Positions 48,796-58,780 of a stretch of DNA of 59,621 nucleotides are shown piece after piece (position 1 is the first letter of the stretch; every line of letters begins with the position of its first letter). A program made the translations under genes and the position numbers. The DNA is taken from positions 1 to 59,621 of the forward strand of contig DZAY01000015.1 of the NCBI GenBank assembly GCA_022729735.1. Direction: 5' to 3'. The notes below the pieces were generated by a model. It saw nothing but the letters and a program-made list of their open reading frames with translations. It did no database searches and had not been told where the DNA came from. Source of the stretch: Helicobacter cetorum (lineage in GTDB: Bacteria; Campylobacterota; Campylobacteria; Campylobacterales; DZAY01).

Positions 48796-49473
48796 ATGGA
48801 AGCTGAACGAAGTCAAAAAGAGATACAAAATGCTCAAGAAAAACTAACTAATGCGAGTTCGCTAATCTCAAATATGAATTCACAAGTGAGTGAAAGTTCA
48901 GAAGCAGGAATTGCTCTATCGCATAAATTAAATCAATTAAGTCAAGATGCAGAACAGGTAAAATCAATTTTAACTGTAATTTCTGATATTGCAGACCAAA
49001 CAAATCTACTTGCACTAAATGCAGCTATCGAAGCAGCAAGAGCTGGAGAACACGGTAGAGGTTTTGCTGTTGTTGCTGATGAGGTTAGAAAGTTAGCAGA
49101 ACGAACTCAAAAAAGTTTAAATGAGATAAATGCAACAATTAATGTTATAGTTCAAGCAATTATTGATAGCTCGGAAGAGATGAATAGAAGTGCAGTTATA
49201 TTTGAATCGCTTGTAGATAGTGCAAATAGTGTAAATTCAGCTATCAAAGAGACTACAACAATTATGAATTCAACTATGAATTCGGTAAATAGTTCAGCAA
49301 ATGGTTCTAAAAAAATTGCAAATGACACTGTGAAAATTGTGGATTTAATCAAAAATATAGATTCGCTTTCAAGCTCAAATGCAAGAAGTGTAGAAGAAAT
49401 TGCTGGAGCATCTGAACATATGTATAAATTGACAGAGAATTTAAATAAAAAATTAAATCAATTTAAGACTTGA
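48796..49473 (+). pseudogene. C-terminal fragment of frameshifted membrane chemoreceptor
   Basis: A 225-codon frame with the signalling domain only. The tip that binds CheW and CheA is intact ([20 protein letters not shown] then [18 protein letters not shown]), flanked by long coiled coil. There is no membrane anchor in this piece and its ATG has no obvious ribosome site, so it is the displaced end of the receptor at 47802. The ttcA gene follows within a few bases. Confidence 0.82.
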
Positions 49474-49475
49474 TT

Positions 49476-50225
49476 ATGATTAGCAAAAAGATACTAAAAA
49501 TTGTTGGGCAAACAAATGCGAGATATGGACTTATAAAAGATGGAGATAGAGTTCTGCTTGGACTTAGTGGAGGCAAAGATTCTCTAACTTTGGCTCATAC
49601 TCTAAAACATATTCAAAAACATGCCCCATTTAATTTTGAATTTGAAGCTGTAACTATAAGTTATGGAATGGGTGAAAATTTAGATTTTCTAAAAGAGCAT
49701 TGTGCTAAATTTGAAATACCATACTCTATATATGAAACTCCAATTTTTGAAGTAGCTCAAGAAAAAATTAGAAAAAACAGCTCATTTTGTAGCTTTTTTT
49801 CACGAATGAGAAGAGGAGCATTATACACTTATGCACAAGAGAAAGGATTTAATAAGTTAGCTTTAGCTCATCATTTAGATGATGCGATGGAAAGTTTTTT
49901 TATGAATATGTTTTATAATGGCTCATTTCGTTCTATGCCACCAATTTATAAAGCAGAAAATGGAATATTCGTAATTCGTCCATTAATTAAAGCAAGAGAG
50001 CGACAGTTGAGGGCATTTGTAGATGATAATAAATTTTTAGTAGTTGGTGATGAAGCATGTCCTGCTATGAGATTTGATGTTAAAATGCCTCATGCAAGAG
50101 CAAACATGAAAGAGTATGTAAGCAAATTAGAAGAACAGTTTCCAGATATTTCAAAAATGGTTTTAAGAGCTTTTGAAAACATTCATGATGAAACATTTTT
50201 TGATGAGAAAAGATTTAAACTGTAA
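49476..50225 (+). CDS. ttcA: TtcA-like tRNA 2-thiolation protein
   Basis: ATP-pyrophosphatase that adds sulfur to cytidine 32 of tRNA. The start is probably ATG 49476; a TTG lies 6 bases earlier overlapping the receptor stop. It has 249 residues with the P-loop LGLSGGKDSLTLAH and HHLDDAMESF. TtcA uses three Cys to hold a 4Fe–4S cluster, two of them in CxxC; here that block reads CSFFSRMRRG, so the second Cys is Phe, while the later Cys in DEACPAMRF is kept. Function may be altered, or a different ligand may be used. Confidence 0.82.
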   Translation: MISKKILKIVGQTNARYGLIKDGDRVLLGLSGGKDSLTLAHTLKHIQKHAPFNFEFEAVTISYGMGENLDFLKEHCAKFEIPYSIYETPIFEVAQEKIRKNSSFCSFFSRMRRGALYTYAQEKGFNKLALAHHLDDAMESFFMNMFYNGSFRSMPPIYKAENGIFVIRPLIKARERQLRAFVDDNKFLVVGDEACPAMRFDVKMPHARANMKEYVSKLEEQFPDISKMVLRAFENIHDETFFDEKRFKL

Positions 50226-50284
50226 ATAGTTTTTTCGCTATGAATATCTTTTTTTATCTCATTCCACTCATCAAATTTTTTCAT
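50226..50284 (-). pseudogene. 5' stub resembling a PemK/MazF-type toxin gene
   Basis: An ATG at 50284 overlaps the restriction enzyme's TGA stop (ATGA) and begins MKKFDEWNEIKKDIHSEKTI, which looks like the typical opening of PemK/MazF-family toxins (MKxFDxWNxxKKxIH). The likeness ends after about 20 codons, exactly at the end of ttcA; the frame then runs antisense into ttcA and stops at 50183. This reads as a gene cut off by recombination. The family call is from memory of its N-termini and the stub is short. Confidence 0.5.
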
Positions 50285-53200
50285 AAATATCTTCTCAAAA
50301 TCTCTTCTTTTTTCTCTTTTGCTTCATCTATTACTTTTTTAGCTTCATTTATTTGAGTTTCAAGAGTTTCTATTTTTGAAATAACTTCTAATTGTTCTTG
50401 AATTGATGGAGCTTTGATATTTATTCCTTTAACTCTTTCAGTCGATGCACGATTTGACCTTGAAAAACGATTTTCAATTCCAGCTACATTTAAAGCCAAA
50501 GCTAAATATTTCGGGTGAATATCATTAGTTTTTACTCTTATTAACCCACAATGGTCTGTTGGATAAAATGGAATATTTGGAGATATATAATTTACAAGCC
50601 AATCACCATCAATTCCCCATAAAACAGAACCTTTACTAAAATCTTCAATAAAATATTTATCAATAAATCCAAAAGGCTCAAACACATTTGCACTATAAAC
50701 AGCTATTCCATTATTTTTATTTTGAGTTATCTCACTTGATAAAACTCTTTTTCCTATAAATACATCAAAAATATCACTATTACTTAATCTAAAAGTTTTA
50801 TCAGCTTTTGACAATAATTCTTTATAATTATTTTCGATTGTCTCTTTTGCTTTTGTGATTATTTCATTAGCTTTTGCTACTTCATCATCTACCATTTGAC
50901 ACTCTTGCACAATTTGATTTTGTATTTCAAGAGGTGGGAGAGGGATTTTTAAATTTAATAAATCATTTTTAGATAAGTTAGACTGAATATTTCCATAACC
51001 ATAACTTTTTAAGATTTCTCTAACTAAATGCGACTTTAATACTTCATTCAAAAAAGCTGGTAATAATTTAGTCAAATCATAATTAAAAAACTTACCTACT
51101 CTTTGATTAAGTAATAAATTATACCCATTCGTTTTTATTATAGTTGGTATTGCCAATAAGTTTAATTCTTTATTCATATCAGTCATGGCAATTACAACAT
51201 CATTATCTTTCAAGATAAAATCTTTATATTTTTCAATAAAATTATCAGGCAGAAAAGTTTTTTTATAATCTAAATCTAAAATACCATTTGGTCTTATATT
51301 CGCTTGTCTGAAATTTAAAGTATTTGAGTATTCAACATAATCATCACTTTTAAAAGCAAATCCACCCAATAAATCAACAATTTCCACCAACTTCACCAAC
51401 TCCCACTTACTCTCAATCTCCACCTTTTTATTTACATTCAAATTTATAGCTTTATTAAACTCAACTCGTGAAAAATCCAACATATCAACAAGTCTGCCAC
51501 GACTTACATAGTTTTGCAACTCTTCATTTATATTTAACTTCGTGTTATTTAAAAACTGTTCTCTAATCAAATAGCTTATTTTAGTAATATTTGCTCTATC
51601 TTTTGGGTCAAATAGTGGAGTTTCTATATCGTGTATATTATCGGCTCCGTTATATTTTATTCCCTCACTCCCTTTTGCACCACTCCACTCATAACCCAAA
51701 AAGCTCTTTTGCTCTTTTGTATCTGTTGGACTTTTGACTATCAAAACATCATTATTAAAACTTAGCATAAAATATAATAACTTCTCTTTTTCGACAGTTA
51801 TTATAAAATCAAGTAGCTTTTTATCCAGCTCAAGTTGTTGTAAATCTTCTGTTTTATCTTTAAATATTTTTTTGTTTTTATGATTTTTTATCTCCGTAGA
51901 GTTTTCAAAAGCTTTTTTATACTCAATAAACATCTCATATTCAAAAAGTTTATCATCAAGTTTTGATAAAAGTAAATTTTCATAAATCTCAAAATCTACT
52001 TCTATATGTGAGCTATATTTTTTTAATATATCTATATCACCATAAGCACCACCACTACTATTTTTTTCACTTTCCCAATTTTCAAAAAAATCATCAACTC
52101 GATTTTTGAAATGTGTTGATACTTCTGGTTTTAAGCCTTTTCGTCTGATAAATAAAATAACTGTATTAGTTCCCGTCTTGCCAAATGTTCCACTTCCAAG
52201 CTCTACAATAGATATAAAATCAAAATATTTAAGTAAAATTTCTCTTGTTTTTATGTGGGTATTATCTGAATTGTTTAATATTGAAGATGGCACTATAATA
52301 CCAGCTATGCCATTTGGTGCTAAAAGCTGTTTTGCTCTCTCTAAGAAAAAGCATTGAATATTTTTATTTCCAAGTTCGTTGATTGTCTCATATAGCTCAT
52401 ATTTTTCTCTTATCTCTTCATCAAGTGTTAATAAAAAATCTTCAACAGCAAATGGAGGATTTGCTATAAGACAATCGAAATTACTATTTTTTATCATTTC
52501 ATGATTATCAAGTGCATCATTTTCAATAATATTTATCTCATCTTGTCCATACATAAAAGCAGATACTTTGGCTACTTTTGCTAATCTATCCTCTTTTTCT
52601 ATTCCAAAAATATGTTTAAAATAGTTTTTTACATCGCTATTTTTATACTTTTGAACTATTGGAGAAATACTTAGTGCATATTCATTTAAAAAATGTCCAG
52701 CACCACAAGCATAGTCAATTGTTTTTATTGGTTCATTTGAGTTTTGCACCATTGACTCAAGAGGTAAAGATGAAACGATAAATTTACAAATAGGCACAGG
52801 AGTAAAAAATTGCCCCTCACTCTGCTTTATTCCGTTATCCAAAAAGAACTCAAACATATCACCTAAAAATTGATTTTGTCCTGTGCTTAATAGTCTTAAA
52901 CCTTGCCACATTTGAATAATTTCAAGCAATATTTTTGCATTTTTTTCAAACTGTTTTTGATTATGAACTTTGATAAATTCAAAATCAAGCCCTTTAAAAA
53001 ATTTGAGTTGTCTAAATAGTTTTTTTATTTCATCTTTTGTTGCATTCTGTTTCTGCTTCATAGCCCAAAATAGTTCATCTATATCTTTATTACTAACATA
53101 AACTATCTCTTGTTTCAAAAACTTATCCATACCTATTTTATAAAGCTCTTGAAGTCTATCAACTAAATCAAAATAGTTATCATAAGCAATTCCTTTCCAA

Positions 53201-54072
53201 TAAAATTTTAAATTATTTGGATTTTCAGTCTCATCAACTATCTTACATAAAAACAGATTTACCAATACTTCAAAAGCATTTTCTCTTCTGCTTACATTAT
53301 ATTTTCGTAAAATTGTTCTAAATTGGTGATATTTTCCTTTTTTATCAGTAGCATCAATTGGTTTTGTATCTATCAAAAGAGTATATTTATCTTTACCTAT
53401 TTTGTAAGCTTGAATATTCTCTTCAAAAATACCTTTTTCTGTAAATTCAAGTTTGTATGTATTTTGCCAAACCTTAAATCTCTCTTTTACATTTTTAGCA
53501 TTTTTAAAACTTTTTAGTTCTCTATTTTCATTGAGTATGGTTTCATTGTCTTTGTGAGAGATGATTTTTTGAGCTATTATTATTTCATTATCTATAAAAT
53601 CACTTGCATATAAAGCTATAAATTCAACTGCTTTTTCTTGTTCTATATAGCTAAAAAGTTGCCCACCATCTTCAATCGTCTCTTTCCAAGCTTTTTCAAA
53701 CTCACGACTAAAAGTTTTGCATTCAATTATTAAAAGTGGTTCATTGGATTGATTTTTGACTAAAATATCAGCTCTTCCACCACTTGCACCATGCCCTAAT
53801 TTCCATTTTGGTTCTAATAGTATGTGATTAGGTTTATAACCTTTTGTTAATAATCTATGCACACACTCAAAAACTACAAAACTCTCATTTTGATGAAAAC
53901 CTAAAGTAAATTCACCATCAATTTCAATCTCTTTAGGATAAATAAACTGTTCATTTTTAAAATCAACTTTTAATTCACAATCAAACTCAATAAACTTTTT
54001 TGTATAAATACTATTTTCTTCTTTGAAATCTAACTTTTCTAAAACTTTTTTAAAACTATCTTTTGTAATCAT
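50281..54072 (-). CDS. Single-chain restriction-modification enzyme (nuclease–N6-methylase–specificity)
   Basis: A 1,263-residue enzyme from ATG 54072 (GAGGG upstream). Order: an N-terminal HsdR_N-like PD-(D/E)xK nuclease (~1–170, RAD then LLIIECKTF with Asp102, Glu117 and Lys119), a helical linker, a γ-class adenine methylase resembling HsdM (SEGQFFTPVPICKF, DYACGAGHF as SAM motif, catalytic IANPPF), and two type I-like specificity halves (~860–1260) joined by coiled coil (PLPPLEIQNQIVQEC, APSIQEQLEVISKI). This layout matches type IIG enzymes such as the AloI group. It follows the RND pump by 15 bases, same strand. Confidence 0.9.
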   Translation of the reverse strand: MITKDSFKKVLEKLDFKEENSIYTKKFIEFDCELKVDFKNEQFIYPKEIEIDGEFTLGFHQNESFVVFECVHRLLTKGYKPNHILLEPKWKLGHGASGGRADILVKNQSNEPLLIIECKTFSREFEKAWKETIEDGGQLFSYIEQEKAVEFIALYASDFIDNEIIIAQKIISHKDNETILNENRELKSFKNAKNVKERFKVWQNTYKLEFTEKGIFEENIQAYKIGKDKYTLLIDTKPIDATDKKGKYHQFRTILRKYNVSRRENAFEVLVNLFLCKIVDETENPNNLKFYWKGIAYDNYFDLVDRLQELYKIGMDKFLKQEIVYVSNKDIDELFWAMKQKQNATKDEIKKLFRQLKFFKGLDFEFIKVHNQKQFEKNAKILLEIIQMWQGLRLLSTGQNQFLGDMFEFFLDNGIKQSEGQFFTPVPICKFIVSSLPLESMVQNSNEPIKTIDYACGAGHFLNEYALSISPIVQKYKNSDVKNYFKHIFGIEKEDRLAKVAKVSAFMYGQDEINIIENDALDNHEMIKNSNFDCLIANPPFAVEDFLLTLDEEIREKYELYETINELGNKNIQCFFLERAKQLLAPNGIAGIIVPSSILNNSDNTHIKTREILLKYFDFISIVELGSGTFGKTGTNTVILFIRRKGLKPEVSTHFKNRVDDFFENWESEKNSSGGAYGDIDILKKYSSHIEVDFEIYENLLLSKLDDKLFEYEMFIEYKKAFENSTEIKNHKNKKIFKDKTEDLQQLELDKKLLDFIITVEKEKLLYFMLSFNNDVLIVKSPTDTKEQKSFLGYEWSGAKGSEGIKYNGADNIHDIETPLFDPKDRANITKISYLIREQFLNNTKLNINEELQNYVSRGRLVDMLDFSRVEFNKAINLNVNKKVEIESKWELVKLVEIVDLLGGFAFKSDDYVEYSNTLNFRQANIRPNGILDLDYKKTFLPDNFIEKYKDFILKDNDVVIAMTDMNKELNLLAIPTIIKTNGYNLLLNQRVGKFFNYDLTKLLPAFLNEVLKSHLVREILKSYGYGNIQSNLSKNDLLNLKIPLPPLEIQNQIVQECQMVDDEVAKANEIITKAKETIENNYKELLSKADKTFRLSNSDIFDVFIGKRVLSSEITQNKNNGIAVYSANVFEPFGFIDKYFIEDFSKGSVLWGIDGDWLVNYISPNIPFYPTDHCGLIRVKTNDIHPKYLALALNVAGIENRFSRSNRASTERVKGINIKAPSIQEQLEVISKIETLETQINEAKKVIDEAKEKKEEILRRYL

Positions 54073-54087
54073 ATTCAACCCTCAATT

Positions 54088-57000
54088 TTATTTAGAAACC
54101 TTTTCCATTTTAATTACAAAACTCAAAAGTGCAGGAATTATAAAAAGTGTAAATATTGTAGATAGAGTTAAACCTCCAAGCAATACACTTCCAAGTCCTC
54201 TATACATTTCACTTCCCGAGCCATCACTTATTACAAGTGGTAACATTCCAAAAAGTGAAGTTAAACTACTCATAAAAATTGGTCTAATTCTGCTACTTAC
54301 AGACTCTCTTATCGCTTCATTATGTTCCATTTTTTCATATCTTATATTGTTTAATGCTTGATGAACAATCAAAATTGCATTATTTACCACAACTCCAACC
54401 AAAATTATAAATCCAAGCATTGTAAGAATATCAAGTGGTTGAAGTGCCACATATAAATTTGTAAGTTTAAGTCCAAGCAATCCACCTCCAGCAGATAGTG
54501 GAATTGTAAAAAGAATGATTAGTGGATACAAAAAGTTTCCAAATAGAGCCGACATTAAAAGATATGTAATTACAACTGCTAATACAAAGTTCCATTTAAG
54601 AATATCACTAATTTGAGACAATTTATCAGCATTTCCACCAAGTGTTATAGTTTCATCTTTTATAATATTTTTAGATTTTAAATTTGCAACGATTTCACTA
54701 ACTTGTTCCATTGTTTCTTGTATTGTTATAGTTCGTGGAGGTGTTACTTGTAGAGTTATCGTTCTTTTGGTTTCTAAATGTCTAAGTTCTGTTAAGCCAT
54801 AACTATTTTGCAAAGTTGCAACATATTTGATTGGAATTAACTCATTTTTTGCAACTATTTGAGTGTTATAAATCTCTTCTGGAGTTAGTTCTACTCCATT
54901 TTTTAAAACCAAATCTATCTTTTTAGTTCCTTCTTGTTTATATTCATCAATCTTTCTTCCATCATTTAATACATCAATTATCACTCCAAGCTCACTGCTA
55001 CTCAATCCAAGTGTTGTAAGATTTTCTCGATTTGGAATAAAATTTATTTCTGGATATAAAACCTCTAATGATGGTTGAGGACGAATTTGCACACCGTTTA
55101 TATCTTTTGAAATAGCTCCAAAAACAGCTCTTGCACTATTTATTAAAGAGTCTAAATCACTTCCTGAAATATCTACATCTATACTTCTACCACTTCTAAT
55201 TCTTCGCTCAAAAACACCTGCTTGTGAAGTTGTGCCAAATACCCCAGGATATGAATTTGCAACTTTTTTAAGAATTGGAATTAACTCTTTTGCTCTCTCT
55301 TCATGACTACTTACAATTGTAAAAAGTGAAAATGTATCTGATGATATAAAAAGCAAACTTTTAATTCCAGCTATACCATTTAGCTCATCAACTCCAATAT
55401 AATCTTTTAATTGATTATGAATATGTTTTCCCATTATTTCTCGCTCTTCTTTTGAAAATCCTGGAGGAGTTACTAACATATTTATAATAAAATTTCTATT
55501 CCCTTGAGGTAGATACTCCATTTTTGGAAATAGTGAATATGAGAGATAGATTGATAAAGATGTAAGAGATATGATTGTAAAAAGTTTTGTAAAAATATTT
55601 TTCATACTAATTTTATAAAAAAACATAATTAAGCCATGAAGTTTATATCCAAAAGTTTTTATAAATGTATCTCTATTCTTGCTATTTTGTGAAAAGATTT
55701 TATTTGTCAAAGCTGGAATAACTGATATAGATACAAAAAGTGAAATTATAATTGAACAAGTTATAGCTATTGCAATATCTTTAAATAGCTGACCTGCTTC
55801 TTGTTCGATAAATATAATTGGTAAAAATACGGCTATTGTTGTGAGAGTTGATATAATAATTGCACCTGCAACCTCTTTTGCTCCATCATAAGAAGCATCA
55901 AACCTATTTTTACCCATTTTTCTATGTCTATCAATATTTTCCAAAACCACAATAGCATTATCCACAAGCATACCAACTGCAAATGATATTCCAGCAAGTG
56001 ATATAACATTTAAAGTTCTGCCAAAAAAATCTAAAAAGAAAAATGTGCCAATGACACTAATAGGAATAGCTAATGCCACAGATATAGTTGATGCGAAACT
56101 TCCCAAAAATAGTAATAAAACTGCTATTGCCAATATCGCACCAACTAAAATATTATCTTTTACAAGTGCAATTGAATTTAAAATATATGGTCTTTGGTCA
56201 TTTACCCACTCAAAATATATTCCATCTTTTGCGATTTTTTGATTTAACTCTTTTACAACCTCTTCAACTCTATTTGTCATATCTAAAATATTAGCACCAG
56301 ATTGTGGAACTACTCCCACACCAATTCCATCATCACCATTTTGTTTCATCACAGAGTTATTTTTAGCATACCCAATTTTAACAGTTGCTACATCTTTTAA
56401 TAGCACTTTTGTAGTTCCAGTAGATAGCAAAACAATCTCTTCCATATCTTTTAATGAGTTGTATTCACCAACTGTTCTAATTCGATAATCTCTTCTTCCA
56501 AGAGAGTAACTACCAGCAGAAATAGAGCTATTTTCTCCACTAATTTTAGTAATTACGTCTTTTACACTTAACTTATAACTATTTAATTTTTCATAATTCA
56601 GCTCAATTTGAACCTCTTTTAATGCACCAGAACGAATGAAAAGGTCAGCAACTCCTTCAACTCTTTCTAATTTTTGCTTTAACTCTTCTTCAAAATATGT
56701 TTTATAAGTATCAATATGATTTAAATTTTCATCTTTTGTCTTTAATACCATCCAAATTACAGGCGAAGTTGAAGCACCAGTTCCTCTAATTACAGGTTTA
56801 TCTGCATTTAATGGATAACTTCTAACCTCGTTTAGCTGATTAGTTACTCTAAGTAGTGCTTCATCAATGCTAATTCCAAGCTTAAATTTAAGATTTATTC
56901 TTCCATATCCATTATAAGCACTACTTTCTAACTCTTCTAAACCTACAATTCCTTTTAAAACTCGCTCTTGTGGTTCTAAAATATCTTTTTCTATCTCATA

Positions 57001-57168
57001 AGGAGTTGCACCAACCCAATTTGTAGATACAGATATTTCAGGTTCTACTACTGTTGGTGTTAATTGATATGGGATTTTATTTAATCCAATTAACCCAAAT
57101 AAAATTATTAATATAACAATAACAGCAACAGATACAGGTTCTTTGATTGAAAACTTCACTAAATCCAT
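54088..57168 (-). CDS. RND multidrug efflux transporter, HAE-1 (AcrB) type
   Basis: Proton-driven inner-membrane pump of 1,026 residues, with twelve helices and two large periplasmic loops. The N-terminus (VKFSIKEPVSVAVIVILII) and helix 4 (GMLVDNAIVVLENIDRH) are typical. AcrB has two Asp in helix 4; here the second is Asn, which many related pumps share. The duplicated second half begins near KLFTIISLTSLSIYLS, and helix 10–12 signatures (VVVNNAILIVHQALN, RIRPIFMSSLTSLFGMLPLV) are present. The membrane-fusion gene precedes it; the outer channel is not in the window. Confidence 0.94.
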   Translation of the reverse strand: MDLVKFSIKEPVSVAVIVILIILFGLIGLNKIPYQLTPTVVEPEISVSTNWVGATPYEIEKDILEPQERVLKGIVGLEELESSAYNGYGRINLKFKLGISIDEALLRVTNQLNEVRSYPLNADKPVIRGTGASTSPVIWMVLKTKDENLNHIDTYKTYFEEELKQKLERVEGVADLFIRSGALKEVQIELNYEKLNSYKLSVKDVITKISGENSSISAGSYSLGRRDYRIRTVGEYNSLKDMEEIVLLSTGTTKVLLKDVATVKIGYAKNNSVMKQNGDDGIGVGVVPQSGANILDMTNRVEEVVKELNQKIAKDGIYFEWVNDQRPYILNSIALVKDNILVGAILAIAVLLLFLGSFASTISVALAIPISVIGTFFFLDFFGRTLNVISLAGISFAVGMLVDNAIVVLENIDRHRKMGKNRFDASYDGAKEVAGAIIISTLTTIAVFLPIIFIEQEAGQLFKDIAIAITCSIIISLFVSISVIPALTNKIFSQNSKNRDTFIKTFGYKLHGLIMFFYKISMKNIFTKLFTIISLTSLSIYLSYSLFPKMEYLPQGNRNFIINMLVTPPGFSKEEREIMGKHIHNQLKDYIGVDELNGIAGIKSLLFISSDTFSLFTIVSSHEERAKELIPILKKVANSYPGVFGTTSQAGVFERRIRSGRSIDVDISGSDLDSLINSARAVFGAISKDINGVQIRPQPSLEVLYPEINFIPNRENLTTLGLSSSELGVIIDVLNDGRKIDEYKQEGTKKIDLVLKNGVELTPEEIYNTQIVAKNELIPIKYVATLQNSYGLTELRHLETKRTITLQVTPPRTITIQETMEQVSEIVANLKSKNIIKDETITLGGNADKLSQISDILKWNFVLAVVITYLLMSALFGNFLYPLIILFTIPLSAGGGLLGLKLTNLYVALQPLDILTMLGFIILVGVVVNNAILIVHQALNNIRYEKMEHNEAIRESVSSRIRPIFMSSLTSLFGMLPLVISDGSGSEMYRGLGSVLLGGLTLSTIFTLFIIPALLSFVIKMEKVSK

Positions 57169-57179
57169 TTTATTCTCTT

Positions 57180-58190
57180 TTAGTTTTTATTATTTGTTTT
57201 AACTTCAACCTCATCTTTGTCTTTAAGTCGTTCATTCCCTTTTATAACAACTTTATCTGAAATATTTATATCTTTAGAGGAAAAAAATAGTCGCTCTTTA
57301 TCAAATCCAACTACTGTAATAGGATAAGATTTTGCAATATTTTCTCTAACTACAAATAGCTTTCCATTTACATATCCATCACGATGAATGCTTAGAGCTT
57401 TTATTTTTTCAAAAGATTTCAAAGCTACTTTTGCTTCTAAGCCTTCTTTAAAATTGCCTTGTAGAGATATTTTAATAGGTATTAATCTGGTTTGTATATC
57501 AGCTTTTGGAATAGTCGCACTAAATTCTCCTTCTATCTCTTTATCTTCTATTAAAACTTTAACTCTCTCTTTCAAAGTTAAAAGTTCTGAAACACTATTT
57601 GGAATATTTACAACCACTTCAAACTCGTCTTTTGCAACCATTGCTACAACTCCACCACTATTAAGCCATTCACCTTCTCTTGCTTTTTTACTAATTATAG
57701 TTCCATTAAATGGAGCTTTTATCACTTTTTTATTAATTTCAATTTTTAATTTTTCTATTTCACTCTTTTTTATTTCTTTTTGAATTAATAAAGACTCTTT
57801 TTTAAATTTTATATCATCAAAATTTTGTTCTGCAATAGTTTTGCTTTTAAATAGTTTCTCAATTCGCTCAAAATCTTTGATAATTTTTTCTAACTCTTTA
57901 TCAATCAAACTCAACTCAATATTTTTAGTTTTTAAATCATTTTCTAAAAGTTCAATGTCAAGTTTTGCTAAAATTTCACCTTTTTTAACTCTTGCACCTT
58001 CATTTAAATTTGTAAAAATAACTTTTCCACTACTTTCACTTGCTATATTTGATATATCTTTAAAAAATATGTTTCCACTGAAAAGTTCTAATTTACTAAA
58101 TTCACTCTCTATAACACTATCTACAACTACCAAATTTCCTTTTGCAAATATAGTTGTAACAACTATAAAAAGTGATATTAATATCTTCAT
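57180..58190 (-). CDS. RND efflux periplasmic adaptor (membrane-fusion protein)
   Basis: AcrA-type adaptor, 336 residues. A signal peptide ends in IFAKG with no lipobox, then β-barrel and lipoyl halves (SGKVIFTNLNEGARVKKGEILAKLD and VIKAPFNGTIISKKAREGEW) enclose a coiled-coil hairpin (~95–155). It bridges the RND pump and an outer channel. It begins within the last codons of the TetR gene (4-base overlap) and is followed by the pump after 11 bases. Confidence 0.92.
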   Translation of the reverse strand: MKILISLFIVVTTIFAKGNLVVVDSVIESEFSKLELFSGNIFFKDISNIASESSGKVIFTNLNEGARVKKGEILAKLDIELLENDLKTKNIELSLIDKELEKIIKDFERIEKLFKSKTIAEQNFDDIKFKKESLLIQKEIKKSEIEKLKIEINKKVIKAPFNGTIISKKAREGEWLNSGGVVAMVAKDEFEVVVNIPNSVSELLTLKERVKVLIEDKEIEGEFSATIPKADIQTRLIPIKISLQGNFKEGLEAKVALKSFEKIKALSIHRDGYVNGKLFVVRENIAKSYPITVVGFDKERLFFSSKDINISDKVVIKGNERLKDKDEVEVKTNNKN

Positions 58191-58780
58191 CGCTTAACCA
58201 TGCCATACAAAAATATATCAACCAAACTTTTAACATGATTATCTATTAATATTTCATCAAAAACACCATCATCAAAAATTTCAAGAACTAAAAAAGTTGA
58301 ATATAGTGAGCCTAAAAATTTTCTTGCAACAATTATAAAATCTAAATCATCTCTAAATTTTCCTTGTTCTGCTCTATCTTTAAGATGTAATCCTAACTGC
58401 TCTATTGTATAATCTATATGTTTATTATGAATATCTCTAATTTTATGAGGATACATGTTTAACTCTTTTACTAAAATTGTAATAAAGTTTTTCTCTTTTT
58501 TTAAATGTAAAATAAGTGCTACACCAACTTCATAAAGAGCATTTTCAATTGGCAACTCTTCTAACTTTGGATTTATATTTATAAGCTCACTTTTAAAACA
58601 GTATTTCTCAAGCACACAATCAAAAAGATGCTCTTTTGTATTAAAATGTCTAAATAGAGTTAATTCACTAACTTCTGCATGTTTTGCAATTAATTTTGTT
58701 GTAGTTCTCATGTAACCATTTTTAGAAAAAAGCTCTAAAGCTGTTTTTAATAATCTATTTCTTGTATCTTCTATTGCCAT
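58187..58780 (-). CDS. TetR-family transcriptional regulator
   Basis: A 197-residue repressor-type protein with an N-terminal helix-turn-helix (~10–55, LFSKNGYMRTTTKLIAKHAE then VSELTLFRHFNTKEHLF) and a C-terminal helical ligand/dimer domain. It is the first gene of the efflux operon and overlaps the adaptor gene by 4 bases, so it probably controls its own operon in response to a pump substrate. It starts immediately after the FetB-like gene, with no room for a separate promoter, so an operator must lie further upstream or inside that gene. Confidence 0.9.
   Translation of the reverse strand: MAIEDTRNRLLKTALELFSKNGYMRTTTKLIAKHAEVSELTLFRHFNTKEHLFDCVLEKYCFKSELININPKLEELPIENALYEVGVALILHLKKEKNFITILVKELNMYPHKIRDIHNKHIDYTIEQLGLHLKDRAEQGKFRDDLDFIIVARKFLGSLYSTFLVLEIFDDGVFDEILIDNHVKSLVDIFLYGMVKR

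Noticed and set aside
55980-55995. Second helix-4 aspartate of the RND pump replaced by Asn as a loss-of-function sign
   Set aside because: LVDNAIVV is common in related pumps, so the change does not by itself indicate a defect.
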